Shown here piece by piece: positions 1 through 8,872 of a DNA stretch of 64,000 bases (the first letter of the stretch is position 1; every line of letters starts with the position of its first letter). The stretch is from Bacteroidota bacterium (GTDB lineage Bacteria; Bacteroidota; Bacteroidia; Flavobacteriales; Flavobacteriaceae), in NCBI GenBank assembly GCA_023387965.1, contig JAEWHE010000050.1:62001-126000 (forward strand), read 5' to 3'. The notes under the pieces are model-generated. The model was given only the letters and a program-made list of their open reading frames with translations, had not been told where the DNA came from and made no database searches. Made by a program: the position numbers and the translations under genes.

Positions 1-446
1 CCGTCAGATTCCATAATAACAGCTTTAACTTCGGCTAAATTTTCGATGCCATTTTTACGAACTTCCGATAAAATTTCGTCTTCGGTAATCACTTCACTCT
101 TTAATTTTTGATGCAGAAATTTTCCATCGTAATACAATAGGGTAGGCGAAGAGTTGACAATTTTTTCAAATATATTTGACTTTTGCGATAAAATTGCGAA
201 GAAATATTGCAATAAAATAATTACAATCAGTGCAACACTTCCGTCTATAATAGGAACTTGCGCCAAAATCATCCACGAAAGCGTAGAGCCAAGCGAAACG
301 GTAACGACAAAATCAAAAGCTGAAAATTTCGATAACGTGCGTTTTCCTGAAATTCTGATAAAAAGAAATAGCGTTAAATATCCAATTGCGGAGCAAATTA
401 CGATTCGCAATACGTTTTCCCAACTCTCAAAGAATAAATTTTGCAT
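1..446 (-). CDS. YetF/DUF421 family membrane protein (3' end cut by window edge)
   Basis: The reading frame starts at an ATG at 444-446 and runs off the left edge of the window, so about 148 N-terminal residues are visible. The N-terminal half holds two to three hydrophobic segments. Between the first two lies the family-typical stretch RISGKRTLSKFSAFDFVV, and the soluble part starts near PTLLYYDGKFL, as in YetF-like proteins. The biochemical role of the family is not established; YetF homologues of spore formers are membrane proteins with a soluble C-terminal domain. It follows the SMR gene by about 70 bp on the same strand and could be the last gene of the string starting near 5.7 kb. Family call is firm, function is unknown. 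Confidence 0.85.
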   Translation of the reverse strand, partial: MQNLFFESWENVLRIVICSAIGYLTLFLFIRISGKRTLSKFSAFDFVVTVSLGSTLSWMILAQVPIIDGSVALIVIILLQYFFAILSQKSNIFEKIVNSSPTLLYYDGKFLHQKLKSEVITEDEILSEVRKNGIENLAEVKAVIMESD

Positions 447-516
447 CGACTGTTTTCCTTAAAATTAAAAATTTGGAAGGAAACTAATGTCGAATTTAAC
501 GTAGCTTTATCAAACG

Positions 517-846
517 TCAATGCGTTGACACTACTTTCAACCCAATTATTGACGCAATTAGGGTGGTGATGAAAAACATTCTCCAAAAAGTTACCGGATC
601 TTTGAAGAAAAATACTCCCATTAATACCGTTCCAACGGCTCCAATTCCGGTCCAAACTGCATAAGCGGTTCCTAAAGGCAAAGTTTGTGTGGCTTTAATC
701 AACAGAAACATACTCAAAAAACAGGTCACTAAAAATCCGCCGTACCAAAGGTAAACGTCAGTTCCTTCGGCCGTTTTTGCTTTTGCCAAACATGATGTAA
801 AGGCTACTTCAAATAATCCTGCGATAATCAATAAAATCCAACTCAT
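517..846 (-). CDS. Small multidrug resistance (SMR) family transporter
   Basis: The 109-residue protein has the length and four-helix hydrophobic pattern of SMR transporters, which work as antiparallel dimers in the inner membrane and exchange cationic substrates for protons. The essential membrane-embedded glutamate is present in the first helix (AGLFEVAF), and the family signature near helix 3 is visible as GTAYAVWTGIGAVGTVLMG. The sequence looks closer to the SugE/Gdx (guanidinium exporter) branch than to EmrE, but this cannot be settled by eye and no guanidine riboswitch is apparent upstream. It lies 64 bp downstream of the Crp/Fnr gene on the same strand. Substrate is inference. Confidence 0.88.
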   Translation of the reverse strand: MSWILLIIAGLFEVAFTSCLAKAKTAEGTDVYLWYGGFLVTCFLSMFLLIKATQTLPLGTAYAVWTGIGAVGTVLMGVFFFKDPVTFWRMFFITTLIASIIGLKVVSTH

Positions 847-910
847 GGCTCAATATTTTTGGCAAATTTCTATCGAAAATCTCGTAAAATTATTAACAAA
901 TGATAAGAAA

Positions 911-1477
911 TTATTTCACTTTCGAACGGATTCTGCTTAAACTTACCGCTGTAATTCCCAGAAATGATGCGATGTGGATTAAAGCTACTCGTTTAATTAG
1001 TTGAGGATGAAGATGTAAGAGTTGTTGATATCTTTCTGAAGCAGATAAAAACTGACGGTCAATCAATCTTTTTTCAACTTTAACCAATTCTTTTTCGGCT
1101 AATTTTCTACCCCAATTCGAAAGTTCTAAATTTTTTAAAAACAATTCATTAAGTTGATTTGTTCCGATTTTGTAAAACTCACAATTCTCGAGCAATTCAA
1201 TGGTTTCGTAACCAGGTTTTTTGTGAACGTAACTATTCATCGACAGCACGACATCGGCTTCAAGCCCAAACCAAAATGTAATTTGCGAACCGTCAATTTC
1301 TGAAAATGCACGAACAATTCCTTTTTTTAAAAAATAAATATCGGTTTCAATTTTATTTTGTTGGAAAAGAATTTCGCCTTTCGGCAATGAAATAATTTCT
1401 GAAATAGCTTCCAGTTTTTCCAGTGATGATGCGGAAAGCGGAAATATTTTTTCAGAAATTATTCGTAAATCCATCAC
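911..1477 (-). CDS. Crp/Fnr family transcriptional regulator
   Basis: The 188-residue protein has an N-terminal cyclic-nucleotide-binding-like beta roll (around residues 20-115, with LPKGEILFQQ and an IYFLKKGIVRAF segment) and a short C-terminal helix-turn-helix (HIASFLGITAVSLSRIRSK). The four-cysteine iron-sulfur pattern of FNR is absent, so it is a Crp-like cupin regulator of unknown ligand, of a type present in many copies in flavobacteria. It begins 5 bp after the esterase gene, so the two are very likely cotranscribed. Two adjacent ATGs at 1472-1477 compete as the start. Targets cannot be told from the sequence; the downstream SMR transporter is a natural candidate. Confidence 0.88.
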   Translation of the reverse strand: MMDLRIISEKIFPLSASSLEKLEAISEIISLPKGEILFQQNKIETDIYFLKKGIVRAFSEIDGSQITFWFGLEADVVLSMNSYVHKKPGYETIELLENCEFYKIGTNQLNELFLKNLELSNWGRKLAEKELVKVEKRLIDRQFLSASERYQQLLHLHPQLIKRVALIHIASFLGITAVSLSRIRSKVK

Positions 1478-1482
1478 AAAAG

Positions 1483-2133
1483 TTAATTGTTAGCGTTAAG
1501 CCAATTGATTAAATCTCTAAAATTTTGCGGAGAAACACCATGACCAATCGGGTATTCTTTGTAAGTCACCTCAATGCCCAAATTTTTTAGAAAATCAGGC
1601 GCTTGTCTTGCCCATTGCACCGGAATTACTTGGTCTTGCGAACCATGGGAAACAAACATTTTAAGGTGCGAAAAATTTTTTCCCTCTAAATTTTCGGGCA
1701 TAATTTCGGGATGTAAATAACCGCTCAACGCAATCACATTTTTAATTTTTTCCGGATAAGTTAAGGCAATTGCATAACTCAAAATACTTCCTTGACTGAA
1801 ACCAATCAACGTAACATTTTGATAATCAATTGGTAATTCGCTTTCAAGCTGGTTCAAAAATTTTGTAATCAAATCCCGCGACTCAATCGCTTGTTCATTA
1901 TCAGTAAATTTATTTTGATCTGCGTCAAAATTTATGGCGTACCAAGCGTGACCGTAAGGCTGCAAGTCATAAGGAGCTCTCGCCGAAACCACGTAATAAT
2001 TTTCGGGAAGTTCGGATGCAAAAGCAAATAAATCTTCCTCATTGCTGCCGTAACCGTGCAATAAAAGCAACAACGGATTTTTTTCTTTGATAATTTTAGG
2101 TTCTCTAACTAAATATTGGATTTGGGTTTTCAT
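1483..2133 (-). CDS. Alpha/beta hydrolase, phospholipase/carboxylesterase family
   Basis: The 216-residue protein matches the carboxylesterase/phospholipase (YpfH-like, Abhydrolase_2) family in length and motifs. The oxyanion-region motif LLLLLHGYGSNEEDL is near residue 25, the nucleophile elbow is GFSQGS near residue 115, and the acid and histidine are offered by SHGSQDQVIPV and the C-terminal PIGHGVSP. No signal peptide is seen, so it should be cytoplasmic. It sits between the DUF4870-like gene (8 bp upstream) and the Crp/Fnr gene (5 bp downstream), an operon arrangement. The natural substrate is unknown; related enzymes hydrolyse short esters. Confidence 0.88.
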   Translation of the reverse strand: MKTQIQYLVREPKIIKEKNPLLLLLHGYGSNEEDLFAFASELPENYYVVSARAPYDLQPYGHAWYAINFDADQNKFTDNEQAIESRDLITKFLNQLESELPIDYQNVTLIGFSQGSILSYAIALTYPEKIKNVIALSGYLHPEIMPENLEGKNFSHLKMFVSHGSQDQVIPVQWARQAPDFLKNLGIEVTYKEYPIGHGVSPQNFRDLINWLNANN

Positions 2134-2141
2134 GGTAAAAT

Positions 2142-2471
2142 TTAAACAAGATTTTTAAATAGTTTTTGAAAAAATGCTCCCAAAAACGGAATTAAATTTA
2201 ATTGATTTTGCAATGCACTTACAAAGCTGTAAGCCCACAAAACAAAGCCAAAAATGTATAATGACGAAGAAATCATCCAGTTGTCAAACAGTCCTACGGG
2301 ATAACCTAATGCGAAAAAAAGTAAGTTTATTCCCAAAGCTTGACGCACGTAAAACCCAGAAAAAGGATTTTTCTTTTCGCCGTTCATAACAGCGGCAATA
2401 ATGGTTCCGATAATCGTTAGATGTGCGATAATCGCTATGTTTTTTCCTTCGTGTATGTCGTTTCTATTCAT
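2142..2471 (-). CDS. Small membrane protein, DUF4870-like
   Basis: The 109-residue protein has three to four hydrophobic segments and the layout of DUF4870/Tic20-like small membrane proteins: a short polar start, a helix with an NPFSGFYVRQALGINLL stretch before the next helix, and a C-terminal helix followed by FFQKLFKNLV. Flavobacterial databases often call such proteins import component-like, but no transport role is shown. Its start overlaps the end of the dihydroorotase-like gene by 8 bp, which indicates translational coupling. Function is unknown. Confidence 0.75.
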   Translation of the reverse strand: MNRNDIHEGKNIAIIAHLTIIGTIIAAVMNGEKKNPFSGFYVRQALGINLLFFALGYPVGLFDNWMISSSLYIFGFVLWAYSFVSALQNQLNLIPFLGAFFQKLFKNLV

Positions 2472-3729
2472 GATTTTTGTTTAAAACCAATTGCTGGTTG
2501 TTGTAAATTCCGAGTGGTTTTCCGGTGAAATTTTTTCCTAAAAAAGCACTGTTTTTTGATTTTGACAGAATTGAATCTTTCGTAAAAGACCATTTTTCGT
2601 TTGGATTAAAAAACGAAATTTCCGCTTTTTCGCCAACTGCTATTTTCGGTTTTTCGATGCCAAAAATATTTCTTGCGGCAGTCAATTTTTCGATTACTAG
2701 TTCCAAAGGTAAAACATTAAGCAAAGCACCAAACGCAGTTTCCAAACCGATTGTTCCGTTTTTTGCCAAATCAAATTCCATTTTTTTGTGTTCGATATCA
2801 ATAGGATTATGATCTGAAGTGATGGCGTCAATCGTTCCATCCAAAACCGCTTCGACCAAAAATTTCCTCGTTTCTTCTTCACGTAAAGGTGGCGAAACTT
2901 TAAATCTCGTATCAAATTCTTGTAACTCTTGATCAGTTAAGGTTAGGTGATGAATTGAAACAGAACAAGTTACATTTAAATTTTTTGCTTTTGCTTCGCG
3001 AATTAACTCAACCGATTTTTTCGTAGAAATCGTGGGGAAGTGAATTTTACCTCCGGTATATTCCAAAATAAATAAATTTCTGGCAATTTGCAATTCTTCT
3101 GCTAATGCGGGAATACCTTTCAAACCTAACTTTGTTGCCGAAATTCCTTCGTTAGCAACGCCATTTCCTTTTAAATTTTCGTCTTCAGAAAAAGCCAAAA
3201 CCAAACCATCAAAATCTTGCGTGTATTGCAATGCAATTTTCATCAAATTGGTATTATTGAGATTTTTATTGTAGTCGCCAAAAGCAATTGCACCAGAATT
3301 TTTCATGTCAAAAAGTTCTGCCAAGTCTTTGCCTTCGCTGTTTTTTGTCAAAGCGCCAATCGGGAAAATTTGTGTGGCATAACCATTTGATTTATTTTTT
3401 GCGAAAGCAATTGCCGCTTGATTATCCGCAATCGGAAAACAATTAGGTTGCAAAGCCACGGCTGTAAATCCGCTTTTTGCAGCAGTCGAAAGTCCGTTTG
3501 CAATGGTTTCGCGGTCTTCAAATCCAGGTTCTCCAAAACTAACACCCATGTCAAACCAACCTGGAGAAATGTGCAAATTTTCAAATTCAACAGTTTTGTA
3601 ATTATTTGGATTTGAAATAGTTGTCCCAATTTCTTTAAACTTTCCATCTTCAATCAACAAATCTTTTTTCTGTTGATGAAACTCGCTTTCCGGATCGATG
3701 ACGGTAGCGTTTTTGATTAAAATATTCAT
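2464..3729 (-). CDS. Dihydroorotase-like amidohydrolase lacking most metal ligands (PyrX-like)
   Basis: The 421-residue protein has the full amidohydrolase layout of dihydroorotase: an N-terminal beta-sandwich part (MNILIKNATVIDPESEF), the central barrel and a C-terminal strand region (GKPLGIYNN). The catalytic metal site is largely gone. Where active enzymes have the DxHxHxREPG motif this protein reads DMGVSFGEPG; the HCED-like motif is FSED; the HVST histidine position reads TIST. Only the late aspartate (SDHNPID) remains. It is therefore probably a non-catalytic homologue like the PyrC-prime/PyrX subunits known from other bacteria that help assemble aspartate transcarbamoylase, or a protein with a new role. 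It lies 15 bp after the BatA/VWA gene and overlaps the next gene. Confidence 0.85.
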   Translation of the reverse strand: MNILIKNATVIDPESEFHQQKKDLLIEDGKFKEIGTTISNPNNYKTVEFENLHISPGWFDMGVSFGEPGFEDRETIANGLSTAAKSGFTAVALQPNCFPIADNQAAIAFAKNKSNGYATQIFPIGALTKNSEGKDLAELFDMKNSGAIAFGDYNKNLNNTNLMKIALQYTQDFDGLVLAFSEDENLKGNGVANEGISATKLGLKGIPALAEELQIARNLFILEYTGGKIHFPTISTKKSVELIREAKAKNLNVTCSVSIHHLTLTDQELQEFDTRFKVSPPLREEETRKFLVEAVLDGTIDAITSDHNPIDIEHKKMEFDLAKNGTIGLETAFGALLNVLPLELVIEKLTAARNIFGIEKPKIAVGEKAEISFFNPNEKWSFTKDSILSKSKNSAFLGKNFTGKPLGIYNNQQLVLNKNHE

Positions 3730-3744
3730 GCGTTGTGTTGTTGT

Positions 3745-5682
3745 TTATTTTATAAATTTTTGAATAAAAATTTCTGTAAAAAGAAATAATAAAGCCAGAA
3801 TAACAAACCATTTCCACAAATTATTGTCCGTTCTGTTGGTTTGGATTTCGTCAAAAACTTGATCAATTCCTTCTACAATATTAAAATTTTCAAATAGTTT
3901 TAGATCCACTTCTGCCAAATTTCCCTCAGTTCTGGCGTAGTTAAATCCGACAGCTTGAACCATTTTTTCGCCGTTAAACAAACCAAAAATCCCAGCTTTT
4001 TCGGGTGCATTTTCAAATTGAAGTTTTACTTTATTGCTCAAAAGTTGTTGCATCGGAACAATTTCAGGAGCATTTTTTTCGGTAAGATTTTTTAGTTTTA
4101 AAATTTCATCTTTTTGCAAAGAAGCATTGGCAATGTAAGGTTGGTTTCGTCCGATTTTTAGCGCGTTAATTCCGGTTTTTTGGCTGTTTTTCGCCATGTT
4201 ATAAAACGTTGGAACAATCAAAGGCGAATTCTGAAAATTTGAAATTTCTTTGTTAATCGCGGCAGCAAAAACGTAAACTGAACCCACCGAATTTTTTGCT
4301 GAAATTAAAAAAGGCTGAGAATCTGCAAAACTTAAAACGGCTGGAAAACTTGAAGATAAAGTCGTGGAAACTTTAACTGTAGGATATTGAAAATTATCAG
4401 TTTTTTTCTCAAAAACCGTGCTGTAAAGCGGATGATTATAGGAGATTTTTGAAACTTGTTTCTCTTGATTTTGAATTGTTTGTAATTGAATTTTACCAAA
4501 TTGTGATAAAAAACGATTATAATTTTCCGCTTGAATTTGTGGAGAAGGAATCAAAACTAAATTACCACCTTTTTCCACAAAAACCTTCAGATTTGTTGCC
4601 AAAGCTTGAGGAATTTCGTTAAGTTCATTTAATACAATCGCTTCTTGTTGTTCGATTAGATTATATTCTAAAGCGTTGATTTCTAAATTTTTATAATTAA
4701 ATTCTTTGTCTGAGTAAATTTTTCTTAGAAAATTACTTTTTTCAGTTGAACCAATGCTTAAGACGTTCGTTTTTTCTGGGGCTGAAATGCTGAAAAAATA
4801 TTGATTGTCGTAGGAAAGCGCGTTATCGTTGATAGAAACGTAGCCATTGAAATTTTCCTTTGGAATAATAAATAAAACTGGTTTTTCTGTCACTTTTTCG
4901 ACAACAGTTTTGGTAATTAATTTTCCGGAATTATACAAAGCAACCGGAATTGAATTGTCGTAATTATTTGATGATGAAATGTTTATAGCGATTTCGTAAA
5001 ACTTATCAAGTGTTTGATTCACATAAACGCTATCAATCGAAACATTTTTTTGCTGTTCAATTTTCGGAACGATAAAATAGGTATTGAACGTGCTGTCAAT
5101 GCTTTTTAAATGTGTATTTTCAAGCCCAATTCCATCGGTTATCACAATTAAATCTTTCTTGGAATTTGCGTTTTTGGCTTTAATTTGCGAAACAATATTT
5201 TCCAAAGAAAATTCATTTGCCGAATAATCAAGCTGCTGTAAATCTTTCTGAATTGATTTGATATCGGTTTCCCAAAATTGATTTGAATTGCTAATCAGTG
5301 AAAACTGTTGATTTTCAGGTGTTTGTTCTAATAATTCTTGAATGGAACGCTTTAAAATTTCACCCTTTTTTCCTTTGGCTTGCATGGAAAACGAGTTGTC
5401 TAAAACCACGAACATCTCGTTGCTCGCCATTTTACTATCTTTCGCCAAAAAATAAGGTTGCGCAAATGCGAAAATTAAAGCTGCCAAAAGCAAAAGTCGG
5501 GTGGCGAGTAATAAATATTTTTTAAGTTTTGAACTTTTTCGGGTTTGAATTGCCAGCTCTTTGAGAAAATGAACGTTGGTAAAATATTCTTTTTTAAACC
5601 TGCGCAATTGAAACAAATGCACTAAAATCGGGATGATCAGCAAAAAGAGAAAGTAAAGAATTTCCGGGTGTTTAAATTGCAT
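3745..5682 (-). CDS. BatA/VWA domain membrane protein
   Basis: I prefer the start at 5682, giving MQFKHPEILYFLFLLIIPIL, because this is where the BatA N-terminal domain begins; an in-frame start six codons upstream (5700) is possible. The 645-residue protein has two N-terminal membrane helices around residues 8-25 and 53-73, a von Willebrand A domain with the MIDAS motif DNSFS near residue 92, a long extracytoplasmic beta-rich region and a C-terminal helix before FTEIFIQKFIK. Such BatA/VWA proteins are envelope proteins of Bacteroidota, often near bat genes or DUF4159 genes. It appears to lead the minus-strand gene string that follows. Molecular role is unknown. Confidence 0.85.
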   Translation of the reverse strand: MQFKHPEILYFLFLLIIPILVHLFQLRRFKKEYFTNVHFLKELAIQTRKSSKLKKYLLLATRLLLLAALIFAFAQPYFLAKDSKMASNEMFVVLDNSFSMQAKGKKGEILKRSIQELLEQTPENQQFSLISNSNQFWETDIKSIQKDLQQLDYSANEFSLENIVSQIKAKNANSKKDLIVITDGIGLENTHLKSIDSTFNTYFIVPKIEQQKNVSIDSVYVNQTLDKFYEIAINISSSNNYDNSIPVALYNSGKLITKTVVEKVTEKPVLFIIPKENFNGYVSINDNALSYDNQYFFSISAPEKTNVLSIGSTEKSNFLRKIYSDKEFNYKNLEINALEYNLIEQQEAIVLNELNEIPQALATNLKVFVEKGGNLVLIPSPQIQAENYNRFLSQFGKIQLQTIQNQEKQVSKISYNHPLYSTVFEKKTDNFQYPTVKVSTTLSSSFPAVLSFADSQPFLISAKNSVGSVYVFAAAINKEISNFQNSPLIVPTFYNMAKNSQKTGINALKIGRNQPYIANASLQKDEILKLKNLTEKNAPEIVPMQQLLSNKVKLQFENAPEKAGIFGLFNGEKMVQAVGFNYARTEGNLAEVDLKLFENFNIVEGIDQVFDEIQTNRTDNNLWKWFVILALLFLFTEIFIQKFIK

Positions 5683-5794
5683 TAATCGAAAGTTTGTCAA
5701 AAATAATAATTTGTGAGCAGTTAATGCGGTTCTGGAATTTTTTTTTTACAGTTGAATTAACATTATGTAAAGTCCATTTTGTGAGTTGAAGCCG

Positions 5795-5802
5795 TACATT
5801 TG
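5795..5802 (+). promoter_or_regulatory. Putative -7 element TACATTTG of the lactonase gene
   Basis: TACATTTG matches the Bacteroidota -7 consensus TAnnTTTG and ends 17 bases before the ATG at 5820, leaving a short leader. No TTG at the usual 17-23 bp spacing is clear, so the call rests on the -7 box and position only. Confidence 0.3.
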
Positions 5803-5819
5803 TTTCACAAGATTTAAAA

Positions 5820-6932
5820 ATGAAAAAAATAACGCTGCTTTTAGTAACATTCTTCTTACAATTTTCGATGAATGCACAAGATAAAATTTACAATCTCCTA
5901 ATTGGAACCTACACAAATAATTGTGAAAGTGACGGCATTTACGTATATGATTTTAGTATTGATTCGGGTGATTTTGCTTTAAAAAACAGCACCCAAAACG
6001 TGGAAAACCCGAGCTATCTCACGATTTCTGCCAATACTAAAAATATTTATAGCGTAAATGAAAATGGCGAAAACAGCAGCATTTCGGCGTTTTCTTATAA
6101 TCCGAAAAGCGGAAAAATGGATTTGCTAAATCAGGAAAATTCTCATGGAGCTGATCCGTGTTTTATTATTGCTGACGAAAAAAATATAATCGTTGCCAAT
6201 TATTCAGGAGGAAATATTTCTGTTTTTGGCATTGAAAAAAATGGCGAAGCCGGAAGCTTGAAACAACTCGTGCAACACTCGGGAAGCAGCGTCAACAAAG
6301 AAAGACAAGAAAGAGCCCATGTCCATCAAGTAGTATTTTCGCCCGATAAGAAATATGTTTTGGTGAATGATTTAGGAGTTGATAAAATTTTTGTTTACAA
6401 ATATAATGCTGCGTCAACTGATAAAATTTTGGAACAAAAAACAATTATCGAAACCAAACCCGGAAGTGGACCAAGACATCTCACTTTCAGTAACGATGGG
6501 AAATTTGTCTATGTTTTAGGCGAATTAGATGGTAATATTTCCACCTATAAATACAATAACGGTAACTTGAAAAAAATTGACGAAACCACTTTAGTTGCTA
6601 AAGATTTTAAGGGAAAAATTGGTGCTGCAGACATTCACATTTCGCCAAACGGAAAATTTTTATACGCTACAAATAGGGGAGATGCCAACACGATTAGCAC
6701 TTTTGCCATCAACAATAAAGGCGGTTTAAATATTGTAAATCACAGCAGTACCAAAGGTAAATCGCCTCGAAATTTCGTGATTGATCCTACAGGAAAATTT
6801 TTGCTCGTAGCCAATCAAGATAGCAATAATGTGGTGATTTTTAAGATTGATTCTCAAACTGGAAAATTAACCGACACCGGAAAACGCATTGAAGTTTGCT
6901 CGCCGGTATGTTTGGTTTTTGGAAAGCAGTAA
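5820..6932 (+). CDS. Secreted lactonase-family seven-bladed beta-propeller protein (6-phosphogluconolactonase-like)
   Basis: The 370-residue protein begins with a clear signal peptide (MKKITLLLVTFFLQFSMNAQ) followed by NLLIGTYT, the typical start of the lactonase/YbhE family. Repeated blade motifs can be seen, such as NPSYLTIS, GPRHLTFSNDGKFVYVLGE and SPRNFVIDPTGKFLLVANQ. YbhE-type enzymes hydrolyse 6-phosphogluconolactone in the cytoplasm, but this copy is exported, so that reaction is unlikely to be its role; a periplasmic lactonase or binding propeller is more plausible. The gene stands alone, divergent from the BatA gene and convergent with the next. Confidence 0.85.
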   Translation: MKKITLLLVTFFLQFSMNAQDKIYNLLIGTYTNNCESDGIYVYDFSIDSGDFALKNSTQNVENPSYLTISANTKNIYSVNENGENSSISAFSYNPKSGKMDLLNQENSHGADPCFIIADEKNIIVANYSGGNISVFGIEKNGEAGSLKQLVQHSGSSVNKERQERAHVHQVVFSPDKKYVLVNDLGVDKIFVYKYNAASTDKILEQKTIIETKPGSGPRHLTFSNDGKFVYVLGELDGNISTYKYNNGNLKKIDETTLVAKDFKGKIGAADIHISPNGKFLYATNRGDANTISTFAINNKGGLNIVNHSSTKGKSPRNFVIDPTGKFLLVANQDSNNVVIFKIDSQTGKLTDTGKRIEVCSPVCLVFGKQ

Positions 6933-6935
6933 ATT

Positions 6936-7328
6936 TTATAAATGAGGTTTTACGCGATATTTTTTAAAGAAGTAGTAAATGAAAATGCCAATAACGATTG
7001 TTAAAAGTAACCGGACATATGTTTCCAAGCTGATAATATTGTACGAATAAAGAACGACATCTTTAAGCCCATACAACACAAAATAAGTAGGAAAAATGAT
7101 AAGTCTAAAAAAAATATAAAATTTAATTATTTTAAGTGAGTATCTGTGTTCGACAAAAAACGAGATTAGTGCAACAAAACTTATTAAAACGGAAAATATC
7201 TTTACGATAATAATTGGTGAAGTTCCAAAACTCGTTATCATACTCATCATCGAATTGATTACATCCAATCCAACGATAAATAGTAAAACGAAGCCGAAAA
7301 CGCTATTGGTAAAGAGATTTTTAAACAC
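6936..7328 (-). CDS. Small four-helix membrane protein of unknown function
   Basis: I do not recognise this 130-residue protein. It is strongly hydrophobic with four likely membrane helices (residues about 8-28, 38-58, 70-90 and 103-122) and ends with a basic tail, FFKKYRVKPHL. Its stop lies three bases beyond the stop of the convergent lactonase gene, and it starts 17 bp downstream of the helicase stop on the same strand, so it may be expressed from the helicase transcript. Confidence 0.65.
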   Translation of the reverse strand: MFKNLFTNSVFGFVLLFIVGLDVINSMMSMITSFGTSPIIIVKIFSVLISFVALISFFVEHRYSLKIIKFYIFFRLIIFPTYFVLYGLKDVVLYSYNIISLETYVRLLLTIVIGIFIYYFFKKYRVKPHL

Positions 7329-7345
7329 AGAAAATATCTAAATTT

Positions 7346-8692
7346 TTACTTGCCTTTATTTTTCTTTTTGGCATCGCGGGTTCTTTCCACGCCACGGTTA
7401 CGAGATTTCGTTTTGCGGGGTTTCGTTTTTGCAGGACCACCAAGATTGATCTTTTTATTCTTATCCGATTTTTCGTGAAAAGCGCCACCACCTTCTAATT
7501 TGGCACGCTTCATTTTTATCGGTTGGCGCGTTTTTTCTGATTCAATCAAAATAGTAGAAATCTCAACTTCCGCAGGAATATCAAGAGTTTCCACTTCTTT
7601 GTCCATCAACATTTCGCTTTCAATAAAAAAATCTTCTTCTTTTGGTGAAACAAAACTCAATGCCACACCTTCTTTGTCAGCACGTCCGGTTCTACCAATT
7701 CTGTGAATGTATTGTTCAGGAATTTCCGCCACATCAAAATTAATCACGTGCGTAATATCAGAAATGTCCAAACCTCTCGCCATTACATCGGTTGTGATGA
7801 TTCCGCGAAGCAAACCTTCCTGAAATTTCGCCATGGTTTCTAACCTATAATTTTGCGATTTGTTAGAGTGAATGACACCAAATTGCTCCTCAAATTCTTC
7901 ACCTAAACGTTCGTAAACCATGTCAACAAAGCGTTTATTATTGATGAAAATTAGAATTCTGCTCATATTTTCTTGCGTTTGCAATAAATTTTGAAGCAAA
8001 TTAATTTTGGTATTAAAATTTGGAACTAAATATTTAAACTGACTGATTTTTTCTAACGGCGTTCCCGATGGCGCCAAGGAAACTTCTTCCGGATAATCGA
8101 AAAAATCTTCCAAAACGGCATCCACTTCGTCCGTCATCGTAGCCGAAAAAAGAATATTTTGGCGTTTATTTTTCATCATCGCCAAAATTGAAGTGAGTTG
8201 AACTCTGAATCCCAAGTTAAGCATTTCGTCAAACTCGTCAATGACCAATTTTTGGGTTTCGTCAAAACGCAAAACATTGTCAAGCGCTAAATCCATCACG
8301 CGTCCGGGAGTTCCTACTAAAATGTCAATTCCCTCATAAACATTTTTTTTCTGAGTATTAATATTTACTCCTCCAAAAATACCTAACGTTCTAACTGACA
8401 TATATCTAGTAAGTTTTTCCACTTCTTCTACAACTTGAACGACCAATTCACGCGTGGGAACCAAAATCACAATTTTTGGCGTATGAGTTGGCGTAAACTT
8501 GTACAATTTAAGCAGTGGCAATAGATAAGCAAAAGTTTTTCCGGTTCCGGTTTGCGCAATTCCCATCATGTCTCGTCCGGAAGTAATTACCGAAAAAGAT
8601 TTTTCCTGAATTGGAGTTGGATTGGTAAAACCTAAATCTGCGATTGCTTTTTCTAAAGATTTTGGCAGATTGAATTGCTCGAAACTCGACAT
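7346..8692 (-). CDS. DEAD-box ATP-dependent RNA helicase
   Basis: The start at 8692 (MSSFEQFNLPKSLEKAI) fits the family; the open frame reaches 8710. All core motifs are in order: Q motif (TPIQEKSF), Walker A (AQTGTGKT), VPTRELV, GTPGRVMD, motif II as DEFD in place of DEAD, SAT, then ARGLDI and HRIGRTGR in the second RecA domain. After about residue 370 comes a tail rich in lysine and arginine (TKPRKTKSRNRGVERTRDAKKKNKGK region), typical of RhlE/CsdA-like proteins that unwind structured RNA in ribosome assembly, mRNA decay or cold adaptation. The DEFD variant keeps the catalytic D, E and D. Exact RNA target is unknown. Confidence 0.93.
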   Translation of the reverse strand: MSSFEQFNLPKSLEKAIADLGFTNPTPIQEKSFSVITSGRDMMGIAQTGTGKTFAYLLPLLKLYKFTPTHTPKIVILVPTRELVVQVVEEVEKLTRYMSVRTLGIFGGVNINTQKKNVYEGIDILVGTPGRVMDLALDNVLRFDETQKLVIDEFDEMLNLGFRVQLTSILAMMKNKRQNILFSATMTDEVDAVLEDFFDYPEEVSLAPSGTPLEKISQFKYLVPNFNTKINLLQNLLQTQENMSRILIFINNKRFVDMVYERLGEEFEEQFGVIHSNKSQNYRLETMAKFQEGLLRGIITTDVMARGLDISDITHVINFDVAEIPEQYIHRIGRTGRADKEGVALSFVSPKEEDFFIESEMLMDKEVETLDIPAEVEISTILIESEKTRQPIKMKRAKLEGGGAFHEKSDKNKKINLGGPAKTKPRKTKSRNRGVERTRDAKKKNKGK

Positions 8693-8757
8693 AACTTGAA
8701 ATTTTTGCAAAGGTACGGTAAAATTTGGACTTCTTGGGTTTTATACCACTTTGAAGG

Positions 8758-8872
8758 TCAGACTTCTTAGATTGTCAGATGTTTAGACTTTTCAGATTAT
8801 GAGCAATTTAATTCTTTATTTCAACAAAGTCTAAGGAGTCTAAAAATCCAAAATGTCTAAGCGATCTAAACT
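8758..8872. repeat. Degenerate inverted-repeat spacer built from TTAGAC-like words
   Basis: The spacer between the helicase and TIGR02757 genes is made of repeated words such as CTTAGA, TTAGAC and GTCTAA. The left arm (8758-8798) resembles the reverse complement of the right arm (8826-8872), so the RNA could fold into a long imperfect hairpin. No reading frame is present. It may serve as a weak terminator or RNA-stability element for the TIGR02757 transcript; this is inference. Confidence 0.55.

Noticed and set aside
2464..3729. Active dihydroorotase in pyrimidine synthesis
   Set aside because: Key metal-binding histidines are replaced, so catalysis is unlikely even though the fold is kept.
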